From Firmicutes bacterium CAG:345 (GTDB lineage Bacteria; Bacillota_I; Bacilli_A; RFN20; CAG-288), in the NCBI GenBank assembly GCA_000433315.1, contig FR893355.1, positions 1 through 64,000 on the forward strand: DNA of 64,000 bases, read 5' to 3'. The stretch's first letter is position 1; each line of letters opens with the position of its first letter. The notes under the pieces are model-generated. The model was not told the origin of the DNA and did not search any database. It saw only the letters and a program-made list of their open reading frames with translations. The translations under genes and the position numbers were made by a program. Below are positions 25,855 to 34,968 of the stretch, piece after piece.

Positions 25855-26901
25855 ATGCCTTTTGTGGATAATAGTACATATTCCGAAGAACTTTTAAAAA
25901 AACGGAAAAAATATCGCAAAACTACGGCAATTTGGGGCAGTGTTATTTTCTTTTTAACTTTGGCCATCCCTTTTGCTTATGTCTTTTTATTTGGATGTTA
26001 TAATGGCTATGGCGGAAATAAACCTGTTGAATTTATGCAGAGTTGGAATTGGTTGAGAAATATAAAATATTTTGATTCAGCTATAACAACACCATTTTTT
26101 AATATTTTTGATAATGGGTTTGATTCTTTTGTGTCTGAAGGTAATATTTTTAGACTTTTGATATTTTTTGGTACTATTATTTTAGCTATTTGTTTAACGA
26201 TTGGATTTTGCTTTCTTTCGACATTAATTTTTAAGAAGAAATATTCTAAAAAATACTTATGGACAATTTCAAAAATTGCGGAAAGCATTGGAATGATGAT
26301 CGAATTTTATGATGATTCAAACAATATAGACACCCAGGAAATTAATGGAATTTTAAAAAATGCTGGAGTACTCGATCAGACTTTATATGAAAATATAATT
26401 GTTAAGGATAAGAATATTGGATGGAATGGTATTCAACTTCAATATGAATTGAAAAAGAAGAAAAGAAATGCTTTTTTGATGACTATGGTTTTAGATAATC
26501 CTAAAGATCTTTCCTTTGTTCAATTTAGAAATTTCGGTCAACCATTGATAACAAATTATGAAGATATCAATTTGACTAAATATGGATTTGCTGATAATAA
26601 TCTTTTATCAAGATTTGTTTGCTACGCAAAAGAAAACGAGAATATATATCGTTTTATCGATGAAAAAGGGGCAAAATCAATTTTTGACATACAGCACTTT
26701 CTTTCTTCTCCAATAGTAATTACTTTAGCGGGAAATAATCTTTCTATATTTATCGATGGTTTTTTATTAAAAGTAGCGAAACCATATAATAAAAAAATCG
26801 ATGAAAATTTTTTAAATGAAGAGGTGAAAACTTTTGCTAGTTTAAATAAATTATTTTTTAATTTAGCGCGGAGTTTTTCTAAGGAATTATTAGAACAATA
26901 G
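25855..26901 (+). CDS. DUF3137-like membrane protein
   Basis: A 348-residue protein with a basic N-terminus, two membrane helices (about 25-48 and 98-122) and a soluble C-terminal half with repeated beta segments (FLMTMVLDNPKDLSFVQFRN, VITLAGNNLSIFIDGFLLKV). This layout fits DUF3137, a family of unknown function. The ribosome site AAAGGGG precedes ATG. It follows jetC after a terminator, so it is a separate unit; it has no Toprim-like motif and is not JetD. Confidence 0.6.
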   Translation: MPFVDNSTYSEELLKKRKKYRKTTAIWGSVIFFLTLAIPFAYVFLFGCYNGYGGNKPVEFMQSWNWLRNIKYFDSAITTPFFNIFDNGFDSFVSEGNIFRLLIFFGTIILAICLTIGFCFLSTLIFKKKYSKKYLWTISKIAESIGMMIEFYDDSNNIDTQEINGILKNAGVLDQTLYENIIVKDKNIGWNGIQLQYELKKKKRNAFLMTMVLDNPKDLSFVQFRNFGQPLITNYEDINLTKYGFADNNLLSRFVCYAKENENIYRFIDEKGAKSIFDIQHFLSSPIVITLAGNNLSIFIDGFLLKVAKPYNKKIDENFLNEEVKTFASLNKLFFNLARSFSKELLEQ

Positions 26902-26960
26902 GATAATATAGATTATTTTTAATCTTTATTTATATTATTAGATTCTTGCAAGGAGGAAAT

Positions 26961-28067
26961 ATGCCAAAAAAAACTATGGTTGCGATGATTCTAGCTGGGG
27001 GAAAAGGAACTCGTCTAGAATCGTTAACAAGAAAAAATGCTAAGCCGGCGGTATTTTATGGAGGGAAATACAGAATTATTGATTTTGTATTGTCCAATGT
27101 TGCAAATAGCAATATAAATTCAGTTGGAATTTTAACTCAATATGAAAGTATTGGTTTAAATACTTATATTGGTAATGGTAGCAAATGGGGCATTGATGGA
27201 AATAGATCTTTAACATCTATTCTTCCACCACGTCAAACTGAAGGTGGATTATCCTGGTATCGTGGAACTGCTGATGCTATTTATCAAAATTTGGATTGGT
27301 TAGAAAATATAAATCCAGAATATGTTCTTATTCTATCTGGTGACCATATTTATCGTTGCAATTTTAATGAAATGCTTGAAATTCATAAGAAAAATAAGGC
27401 AGATGTTACTATTGCAGCTTTAGAAGTTACTTTAGAAGAAGCAAGAAGATTTGGTATTTTATCAGTTGATGAAAATGATAGAATTACGGAATTTGCTGAA
27501 AAGCCAAAAAATCCTAAATCAACCCTTGCTTCAATGGGTATTTATATATTTAATTATCGTTTGCTTCGCGATAGTTTAAAAGCTGATGCTAAAGAAGACA
27601 CTGATCACGATTTTGGAAAAAATATTATTCCCTCATTATTGAAAAATAATAAACGTTTATTCATTTATCGTTTTGAAGGTTACTGGAAAGATGTTGGAAC
27701 GATTCAAAGTTTATGGGAAGCTAATATGGATTTATTAAAAAATCCTTGTCCAATAGATTTATTTGATCCATCTTTAAAAGTTTTCTCAGAAGATACTCAC
27801 TCAAAACCACAATATATAGGTCCTAATGCTAAGGTTACATCATCTTTAGTAAATCAGGGTGCAACCATTTTAGGAAATGTCAATAATTCTGTAATATTTA
27901 ATGATGTTACTATTGAGGAAGGCGCTGAAGTAGATTCTTCTGTCATTATGCCAGGGACTATAATTCGCGATGGAACTCATTTGTCTAATGTTATTGTATC
28001 TGATGAATTAGATATAAAAGAAGATCATCTAGCTACCAAAGAGCATGTTGAACTGATTAGCAAATAA
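26961..28067 (+). CDS. glgC: glucose-1-phosphate adenylyltransferase GlgC
   Basis: A 368-residue ADP-glucose pyrophosphorylase catalytic subunit. N-terminal GGKGTRLESLTRKNAKPAV, YRIIDFVLSN, then LILSGDHIYRCN and FAEKPKNPKS; the C-terminal third is a left-handed beta-helix. It makes ADP-glucose for glycogen. ATG 26961 follows AGGAGG. It heads the glgC-glgD-glgA operon; the branching enzyme and phosphorylase are not in this window. Confidence 0.96.
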   Translation: MPKKTMVAMILAGGKGTRLESLTRKNAKPAVFYGGKYRIIDFVLSNVANSNINSVGILTQYESIGLNTYIGNGSKWGIDGNRSLTSILPPRQTEGGLSWYRGTADAIYQNLDWLENINPEYVLILSGDHIYRCNFNEMLEIHKKNKADVTIAALEVTLEEARRFGILSVDENDRITEFAEKPKNPKSTLASMGIYIFNYRLLRDSLKADAKEDTDHDFGKNIIPSLLKNNKRLFIYRFEGYWKDVGTIQSLWEANMDLLKNPCPIDLFDPSLKVFSEDTHSKPQYIGPNAKVTSSLVNQGATILGNVNNSVIFNDVTIEEGAEVDSSVIMPGTIIRDGTHLSNVIVSDELDIKEDHLATKEHVELISK

Positions 28068-28078
28068 GGAGAATTTAT

Positions 28079-29191
28079 ATGGAAAAAGTAATTGGCTTAT
28101 TAAATTTACATTGCGATCGTGATTTAGGTGCTTTAACAGCTAAGCGCAGTATTGCTTCAACTTCTTTTTTAGGACGTTATGCTTTTTTAGATTTCCCACT
28201 TTCTAATTTTGCAAACTCCGATATTGATGTTGTTGGAATTTTGGTTCGCGATTCATTGAGATCTCTTATTCGTCATTTGGGATCTGGACATTCATTTATG
28301 GATAACACCAAACTCGGTTCTATTACTATGCTTTATGATGAACCTTATGCTCATAATCTTGGGTATAATAATGATATTAATAACCTATTAGAAAATAAAT
28401 GGTTCTTAGATAATTCTTCCGCTACTACAGTTGTCATTGCTCCAAGCTCGATGATTTGCAGTATCGATTATCGTCCTTATATTGAAAAACATTTGCAAAG
28501 CGGATCAAGAATTTCTATGATTTATGCTCCAAATCAAGATACTAAGAATCATTTCATCGATTGTGATTTATTATCTTTTGATTCTACTGGTAGAGTTCAA
28601 TCTATCACTCGAAATCGGGGAAATACTGAAAAAGGTGATGTGTTTTTAAACATGATAATCATCGAGAAAGAAATGTTGAATTCTTTAATTCAATATGCTT
28701 CTAAAACTTCTTCTTTCTTTACACTTAGAGATACATTGGCTTACGTTTGCAAAGAGATAAAGATTTTTTCTATTCCTTGTGATAATTTGGTTTATTATTT
28801 CGATTCTCTTTCATCTTATTTAAATCAAAGTCTAGATCTTTTGAATCCACAAAATTTTAATAAGTTATTTGTACCACATTGGCCGATATATACTAAAACC
28901 TATGATACTCCACCTGTTATTTATGGAGATAAATCCGAAGTTAAAAATTCGTTTATTGCTAATGGTGCACATATAGAAGGTAAAGTTATTAACTCCATTA
29001 TTGGTCGTGATGTTTATATTAAAGAAGGGGCGGAAATTAGAAATTCAATTATTTTCTCTAAGGGTATTGTCTCTGAAAACACTTTCCTTGATCATGTTAT
29101 TTGTGATAAGGAAGCGCAAATTTTATACTCCAAGAAATTGGTTGGAAAAGAAGATGAACCATTCTTTATCCGTCGTGAGAATATTGTATGA
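28079..29191 (+). CDS. glgD: GlgD, GlgC-like regulatory subunit
   Basis: A 370-residue paralogue of GlgC. It keeps the fold and FLDFPLSNFANSDI, but its N-terminal nucleotide loop (NLHCDRDLGALTAKRSIAS) lacks the GGxGTRL motif, so it is not expected to be catalytic. In Firmicutes GlgD pairs with GlgC and tunes its activity. It starts 11 bases after glgC (ribosome site AAGGAG) and its stop overlaps glgA by 4 bases. Confidence 0.93.
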   Translation: MEKVIGLLNLHCDRDLGALTAKRSIASTSFLGRYAFLDFPLSNFANSDIDVVGILVRDSLRSLIRHLGSGHSFMDNTKLGSITMLYDEPYAHNLGYNNDINNLLENKWFLDNSSATTVVIAPSSMICSIDYRPYIEKHLQSGSRISMIYAPNQDTKNHFIDCDLLSFDSTGRVQSITRNRGNTEKGDVFLNMIIIEKEMLNSLIQYASKTSSFFTLRDTLAYVCKEIKIFSIPCDNLVYYFDSLSSYLNQSLDLLNPQNFNKLFVPHWPIYTKTYDTPPVIYGDKSEVKNSFIANGAHIEGKVINSIIGRDVYIKEGAEIRNSIIFSKGIVSENTFLDHVICDKEAQILYSKKLVGKEDEPFFIRRENIV

Positions 29192-30588
29192 TAATTCATT
29201 TTGTAACTAGTGAAACTCTTCCATTTTCAAAAACTGGTGGATTAGCGGATGTTTGCTGTGGCCTTGGAAAAGCTTTGGCACATCTAGGACAAGAAATTAT
29301 AATTATTTCTCCAATGTATAAAGGCATATATTCTCCAAGTTTTGAACATGTTGCAACTTTACCAGTAACTATGAGCTGGAGACATAGAAATGCTGATATT
29401 TATAAAACTGTTTATAATGGCGCAACTTATTTATTTGTCTCTGAACTTTATTATTTCAATAGAGATACACTTTATGGATATGATGATGATCTTGAAAGAT
29501 TTGCTTTCTTCCAACTTGCGTATATTGAAATTGTTAGAAGATTAAATATGCGTGCTGATATCATTCATGTTCATGACTGGGAAAGTTCAATGGTTCCATT
29601 GCTTTTAAAAAAGAATGGATTTTCTTGCAAAACAATATTGACAATACATAATCCAGCTTTTCAAGGAAATTCTGATCCTTCAAGTCTCCTAAATTATTTC
29701 AATTTGGATTTATCTAATTATTATGATGGCACCTGTCGTTTTCATGATTATTTTTCCTGTTTGAAAACAGGAATTATGACTGCTGATAAAGTTACTACTG
29801 TTAGCTCAAATCATGCAAAAGAATTATTGGCGGATTTAGTTAGTTATAATGAAATAGGATATATAATCAATCTTCGTAAAGATGATTTTATCGGGATTGT
29901 AAATGGAGTAGATGTAGATGAATATTCTCCTGCTATCGATGGATATATTTCTAAAAATTATAATTTCAAGAATATGCGAACAGGAAAAAGAATTTGCAAG
30001 GAAAAGCTTGAAGAACGTTTTAGTCTACCACCTATAAAAGGACCTAGTTTAGGAATTGTTTCTCGCTTAACTGAACAAAAAGGATTAGATTTATTGCAGA
30101 ATGTTATTCCGAGTATTATAAAAAATGATATGCGTTTATATGTTTTGGGAAGCGGTGATTATCATTATCAAAATATGATAAGAAATTGGAGTAAATTTTA
30201 TCCTAACAATATTATTTATTATGAAGGATATTCTACAGAACTTTCCCATTTAATATATGCTGGTACTGATTTCTTCTTGTTGCCTTCTAAATTTGAACCT
30301 TGTGGAATTGGACAATTGATTGCTAAAGCATATGGCAGTGTACCTATTGTTTCTTCTGCTGGAGGACTTTATGATACGGTTATTCCTTTTGATGGTAATA
30401 ATTTGGATAAGGCTGAGGGATTTAGATTTGAATATTCTCATCCAGAACAATTTGTAGAAATATTCGATTTAGTAAATAAAATGTATATGGATAAAAGCTA
30501 TGAAGTTTTAGCCAAAAATAGTATGAAGGCTGATTCTTCTTGGAATGCAATAGCTCCGAAATATTTAAAATTATATCAAAGCATTTAA
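29188..30588 (+). CDS. glgA: glycogen synthase GlgA
   Basis: A 466-residue GT5 glycosyltransferase. The N-terminal ADP-glucose-binding motif is KTGGLADVC. The C-terminal domain carries SRLTEQKGLDL and SKFEPCGIGQLIAKAYG followed by SSAGGL. It extends alpha-1,4-glucan from ADP-glucose. It is translationally coupled to glgD (ATG overlaps the stop). A terminator follows. Confidence 0.96.
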   Translation: MIIHFVTSETLPFSKTGGLADVCCGLGKALAHLGQEIIIISPMYKGIYSPSFEHVATLPVTMSWRHRNADIYKTVYNGATYLFVSELYYFNRDTLYGYDDDLERFAFFQLAYIEIVRRLNMRADIIHVHDWESSMVPLLLKKNGFSCKTILTIHNPAFQGNSDPSSLLNYFNLDLSNYYDGTCRFHDYFSCLKTGIMTADKVTTVSSNHAKELLADLVSYNEIGYIINLRKDDFIGIVNGVDVDEYSPAIDGYISKNYNFKNMRTGKRICKEKLEERFSLPPIKGPSLGIVSRLTEQKGLDLLQNVIPSIIKNDMRLYVLGSGDYHYQNMIRNWSKFYPNNIIYYEGYSTELSHLIYAGTDFFLLPSKFEPCGIGQLIAKAYGSVPIVSSAGGLYDTVIPFDGNNLDKAEGFRFEYSHPEQFVEIFDLVNKMYMDKSYEVLAKNSMKADSSWNAIAPKYLKLYQSI

Positions 30589-30591
30589 TTT

Positions 30592-30618
30592 ATGAAGGGG
30601 TAATCCCTTCATTTTTTT
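30592..30618 (+). terminator. terminator of the glg operon
   Basis: ATGAAGGG and CCCTTCAT form an 8-bp stem with a short loop, followed by seven Ts. Confidence 0.88.
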
Positions 30619-30653
30619 AGCGATAACTTCATATATTCAAAAAGAGGTGAAAT

Positions 30654-31604
30654 ATGAAATTAGCTATTTTGGGAACTGGACTTGTCGCTTTAAAATTGAA
30701 TGAATATTTAAAAAATGATGGCTATTTGGCAGATATTTATTCATCGAGAAAAAATAAAAAATTTTTAGATTATAAAGAGTTAGAAAATAATGAATATGAT
30801 GTTGTTTTTGGATGTTTAGATGGAGAAAAAACAAAAGAAATTTATCCGAAGGTAAAAGCAAAAATATTTATAGATAATTCGGAGTGTTTTCGTCTAAATA
30901 AAAACTGTCCTCTTTATATTGCGGGAGTCAATGAAAATATTATCAACAAAGAGACTAAATTAGTTGCTAATCCTAATTGCGTAGCAATAATGTTAGCTTC
31001 TTTTCTCATGCCTTTTAGCAAAGCTTTTAAAATAAAGAAAGTTATTGTTAATTCATTGCAGGCTGTTTCTGGAATGGGTCAAAAAGCTAAAGATTATTTC
31101 TTGATGGAAAGAAGTGATTTTGAATATTTTGACCAGGATGTCACACCACGATTTTCTTTGAATGGAGAATTGATTCAAATATTAGACAATGTCATTCCAC
31201 TTGTCGGCGAAATTGAAAAGGATGGAATTTCACATGAAGAAAGAAAAATTTCTGAGGAGTTAGAAAAATTAATCCCTAATATTGAAGTTGCCACAATGTG
31301 TTATCGTATACCTGTATTAAATGGGCATACTGCCTCACTTCATATTACTCTTGATGAGAATTTTGATAAAAATAAAGTTCTTAGATTTATAGAAACTAAA
31401 TTGAATATTAAATATATAGAAATTTGTTCTTTAAAAGAATCTTTAAAAAATTCTGAAGACATCTATGCCACAAGATTGAAAAAAGATCCTTATTGTCCAT
31501 ATGGTTTTTTTATCACTTTGATGAGCAACAATATAACAATAGGAGCAGCCTATAATTCTTATAGAGCTTTTAAAAAGTATGAAGAGAGCAATAAAATTTT
31601 ATAA
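30654..31604 (+). CDS. asd: aspartate-semialdehyde dehydrogenase
   Basis: A 316-residue dehydrogenase. The N-terminal nucleotide fold begins LAILGTGLVALKL. The active-site Cys lies in LVANPNCVAIML (about residue 109) and the catalytic His in PVLNGHTASLHI. It reduces aspartyl phosphate to the semialdehyde, the entry to lysine/diaminopimelate and threonine. dapF and an aminotransferase follow with overlaps, so the unit makes diaminopimelate for the cell wall. The protein is slightly short for the family. The ribosome site AGAGGTGAA precedes ATG. Confidence 0.9.
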   Translation: MKLAILGTGLVALKLNEYLKNDGYLADIYSSRKNKKFLDYKELENNEYDVVFGCLDGEKTKEIYPKVKAKIFIDNSECFRLNKNCPLYIAGVNENIINKETKLVANPNCVAIMLASFLMPFSKAFKIKKVIVNSLQAVSGMGQKAKDYFLMERSDFEYFDQDVTPRFSLNGELIQILDNVIPLVGEIEKDGISHEERKISEELEKLIPNIEVATMCYRIPVLNGHTASLHITLDENFDKNKVLRFIETKLNIKYIEICSLKESLKNSEDIYATRLKKDPYCPYGFFITLMSNNITIGAAYNSYRAFKKYEESNKIL

Positions 31605-32298
31605 TCTTATCTCGTGTGGAAACTCATTTTTTATTGTCGATGATTTGAAATCTTTAAATCAACTTTTTTCTAGAGAAATTAATAATCAAGCAGATGGAGT
31701 TATTGTTTTGACTAATTCGTTAACTGCTGATGCTCATTTTACTATTTATAACAAAGACAAAAGCAGAGCAAAAATATGTGGAAATGGTCTTGCTTGTGCT
31801 GCCTTCTACCTTAAGAAAATAAGAAAAATCGATAAAGAAATATATACTTTTTTAACCGATAATGGATATTATAATGTGAAAATTAGTGATTTTGTTGAAG
31901 TCAATTTTCCTTTGCCTAGTTTTATATATTCGAAAAATGATAGTTGTCTGATCAATGCTGGGAATCTTCATTATATTGATTTGGTAAATAGTTTTTCTAC
32001 TGATAAAATGATCAAAATGAACGAATATTTCGATGATAAAATAAACATTCATCAGGTTAAAAAAATAGATGAAACTCATTTTAAATATATTTCATTAGAA
32101 AGTGGAGTTGGTTTTACTAAATCTTGTATAAGTGGGGCGGTTAGTATTTATTTCTTTTTAAAAAATGAATATGGTATAAGTGGAAATATTTTTTTGATAG
32201 CTTCTGGTGGAATACTGCAAATTGAAGAAAAAGATAATATGATTGTCGTAAGAACTGAAGTTGATATTGTATATCAGGGAATAATATATGAAAGTTAA
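31579..32298 (+). CDS. dapF: diaminopimelate epimerase-like protein
   Basis: A 239-residue protein, shorter than typical DapF (about 270). The first catalytic Cys is in KICGNGLACAAF; the second is in GFTKSCISGAVS, where the common A-C-G-S/T-G becomes S-C-I-S-G. It interconverts LL- and meso-diaminopimelate. The N-terminus resembles DapF starts from residue 6 (KFYNLISCGNSF). It overlaps asd by 26 bases and the aminotransferase by 11. Confidence 0.86.
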   Translation: MKRAIKFYNLISCGNSFFIVDDLKSLNQLFSREINNQADGVIVLTNSLTADAHFTIYNKDKSRAKICGNGLACAAFYLKKIRKIDKEIYTFLTDNGYYNVKISDFVEVNFPLPSFIYSKNDSCLINAGNLHYIDLVNSFSTDKMIKMNEYFDDKINIHQVKKIDETHFKYISLESGVGFTKSCISGAVSIYFFLKNEYGISGNIFLIASGGILQIEEKDNMIVVRTEVDIVYQGIIYES

Positions 32299-33406
32299 TA
32301 TTTCGAGGAGAGTTTATTTAAATAATTATACTAATAGATTCCAAAAACTTTACCAAATTAATGGTAAAAAAGAACTTAAAACATTAAATTTTGGAATAGG
32401 TGAAGATGTAAATTTAATAAAAAATGAGGATTTAGAAGAATTTTCTCGCATTTGTGCGAAAAAAGAAAACTATGGATATTCAGAAAATATTTGTCCTGGA
32501 TTAAAGGAAGCTTTTAGTTTTTACTCTTTGAAAAATTATGGTGTTTATTTACAAAATGATAATTTAACTTTCTCTATGGGAATAAAAAATGCTTTAAATA
32601 AATTAGCATTTTTATTGGTAAACAAATAGGATAAAGTTCTAGTAACTTCACCTGGATATAATGTTTTTGAAAGAGCGGCTAAAATTTATGGTGCAGAAAT
32701 AAAAAGAGTTTATCTTACAGAGGAAAATAATTATTCTCCTGATTTGGTTGAATTTTGCAAAAGCAATGATTATATTCCGAAAATAATTCAAATCAATTAT
32801 CCGAATAATCCAACAGGGCGAAGTGTTAATTTTAATTATTATCAAAAGTTGGTTTCTTTTGCGAGAGAAAATAATATTATTGTTATTAATGATGCGGCAT
32901 ATATAGATTATACTTTTAGATATTATCCAATAAGCATATTATCTCAGGGAATGGATAATTTAATCGAACTCTATTCAGCTAGTAAAAGTTTCGGATTAAC
33001 AGGAGCAAGAGTTGGAGTTATTGCTGGTGATAAACAAATTATCTCAGCTTTGGATATGATAAGAGATCAATTTGATAGTGGTTCTTCGAAAATTTTTTTA
33101 GAGTTTTATAAATATTTTCTTTTAAATAAAAACATAGAAGAAAATAGAAAAAAGTATCGATTAAGATATTTTAAAATGAGAAATGTTTTACAAAAAATTG
33201 GATTTGAAGTGCAACCTTTGGATTCTACTTTTTATGTATTTTTTAAAATATGTGAAAACAGTATTAATTATGCATCTGATTTAAGGAAAAATAAGAATAT
33301 TTTATTAATTCCTTATGAAATTGAAGGTGAAAATTACATACGGATGAGCTTGACCTATAAAGAAGAGAACGATCTGGAGTTATTTGAACAGAGAATGAGT
33401 GAATAG
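32288..33406 (+). pseudogene. DapL-like aminotransferase interrupted by TAG
   Basis: One frame of 372 codons is broken once by TAG at 32627-32629. Before it: LNFGIGEDVNL and SMGIKNALNKLAFLLVNK. After it, without frame change: DKVLVTSPGYNVFERAAKIYG, NYPNNPTGRSVN, and the PLP Lys in YSASKSFGLTGARVGV. Both parts are normal class I/II aminotransferase sequence, in the position expected for the LL-diaminopimelate aminotransferase behind asd and dapF. A second start at 32744 lacks the N-terminal part and would not be active. If truly broken the cell would need another route to diaminopimelate, so read-through or sequence error should be considered. Confidence 0.8.
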
Positions 33407-33776
33407 TAAAAATAAAAGGAGAATTGATCTATACTATGTAGAAAATATTTTTTTGGTTGTAATAATAATTTCTTTGTTTCTTGCGATATCTTTAAACAAA
33501 CAGAATATAGAATATTTAAAAAGAGAAATTAATAAAATTCCTAAAAATGAAGAAAATATAATAAGAAAAAAAGCAAAATATATAGCCTTTGTATATGTTT
33601 TTGCTTCTATATATTTTGCTTATGTGGCGTATGTGGACTATGTTGAAGAAAAAACTAAAACAAGAAAATTATATTTGATAGCGGCGACGATATTGGTTAT
33701 TTCTAGCCTTATTCGTTTGTATAATCTCTATTTTTCAGATGCAACTATTGAAGGAAGTGAAGATTATGCTTTGTGA
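33399..33776 (+). CDS. small membrane protein, unknown
   Basis: A 125-residue protein with about three hydrophobic segments (VENIFLVVIIISLFLAISL, a Tyr/Ala-rich AFVYVFASIYFAYVAYV, LIAATILVISSLIRLY) joined by charged linkers. It begins at GTG 33399, overlapping the aminotransferase stop by eight bases. No family recognised. The stop is 13 bases into the convergent guanylate-kinase-like gene. Confidence 0.55.
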   Translation: MNSKNKRRIDLYYVENIFLVVIIISLFLAISLNKQNIEYLKREINKIPKNEENIIRKKAKYIAFVYVFASIYFAYVAYVDYVEEKTKTRKLYLIAATILVISSLIRLYNLYFSDATIEGSEDYAL

Positions 33777-34315
33777 TTTAATTGCGATAATTTTTTGTTA
33801 TAAAGAGAATAGACTTCATCGGTAACTTCTAAAATTGTGTGCGTGTCGGTGTCGATTGTATAATCGACATTTGTGAAATTATCATCGCTGAAGCAAATTT
33901 TATCGTTAGAAATCCTTTCTCTTATTTTTTCAAGCGGATCTTGTCTTATAATCATTCTATTAAATCTAGTTATTTCAGATGCTAAAAGACGAAAAACAAT
34001 AATTGTATCTTGATTTAAAGCTTGCATGGCCTTAACACCATTTGGCTCGAGAATAATCGCTTTATTTATGCCGATTTCTTCTTTTGAAGTCCCATAATAA
34101 TTTCCATTATAAATAGTCCATTCAACGAATTTATTTTCAGATATCATTTTTTGAAATTCTTTTTTAGTAATGAAATGATAATCTTCGTCAGGAATTTCGA
34201 GAGATCGAATTTCTCTTGTGGTATGAGTAACAACTTTGTCTATTCCATATTTAATTTTTAGCAATTTTACTACTTCAGTTTTTCCAGAAGCACTTGCGCC
34301 AGTTAATACAATCAT
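33764..34315 (-). CDS. guanylate kinase-like protein
   Basis: A 183-residue P-loop kinase: ASASGKTEV is the Walker A, then THTTREIRSLEIPDEDYHFI (GMP-binding pattern), and NGNYYGTSKEEI. The family phosphorylates GMP, but the P-loop differs from the GPSGVGKG of housekeeping Gmk, so this may be a paralogue with another substrate. It is coupled by a 4-base overlap to the upstream frameshifted TetR gene. Confidence 0.75.
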   Translation of the reverse strand: MIVLTGASASGKTEVVKLLKIKYGIDKVVTHTTREIRSLEIPDEDYHFITKKEFQKMISENKFVEWTIYNGNYYGTSKEEIGINKAIILEPNGVKAMQALNQDTIIVFRLLASEITRFNRMIIRQDPLEKIRERISNDKICFSDDNFTNVDYTIDTDTHTILEVTDEVYSLYNKKLSQLNHKA

Positions 34316-34886
34316 TGATGGTCCTTTTTTATGTTTTCAAGAATACCAGTCATGTATTTTATATATGTATTATATTGCGATGAAAATTCTTCTTTAGTTT
34401 GGTAAAGTATAGCACTACAAATACCATTTCCTAACATATAACTTAAAGCACTGGCTTCTTCAGTAGTTATATTGTACATATTTTTTTAGCACCTTCAACA
34501 AGAATTCTTTTACAAGCTTCTGTTGTAAGCGTTAAATAGTAGGTTCTTAGAGAATTTAAAAATGTCCAGTGGATATGATTTTCTAATTTATCTTTATTTT
34601 TTATTGTAATGTTAATAAAAATATCGAATAAAATTTTTGGACTATCAAAATCAATGCTTTTCAATAAAGTATTGATTGTTTCTTCGTAATTTTTTAAAAA
34701 GCTGTGCAAACATTCGTTAAAAAGTTCATTCTTGGAAGAAAAATAATAATAGAATAAAGAAACTGAACAATTTGCTGCTTTCAATATTTCATGAATAGAT
34801 ATTGCATCGTACCCCTTTGTCATAAAAAGGTTCGTGGCACAGCTTATAATCCATTCTCTAGTTTGATTAGATTTCATATATTTCAA
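34312..34886 (-). pseudogene. TetR-family regulator with a frameshift
   Basis: The first 139 codons hold a TetR helix-turn-helix (LFMTKGYDAISIHEILKAA, then CSVSLFYYYFSSKNELF). The frame ends early at a run of seven As (34481-34487). With one more A, the next frame continues with MYNITTEEASALSYMLGNG and ILENIKKDHQ to a TGA at 34312-34314, which overlaps the next ATG. The restored protein would be 191 residues, normal for TetR. So this is either a real 1-base deletion, a homopolymer sequencing error, or slippage at the A-run. Confidence 0.8.
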
Positions 34887-34968
34887 TATTCGCCTACGTT
34901 CTCGATTTTAACATATCATCTAAAAATTGAGAATGATTTATGTAAAAAATAGAAAAAAACTAGCTATT

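Noticed and set aside
25855..26901. JetD candidate behind jetC
   Set aside because: It has two membrane helices and a DUF3137-like layout, no Toprim motif, and is separated from jetC by a terminator.
30589..30653. Lysine riboswitch before asd
   Set aside because: Only 65 bases are available and hold a terminator and ribosome site; too short for an L-box.
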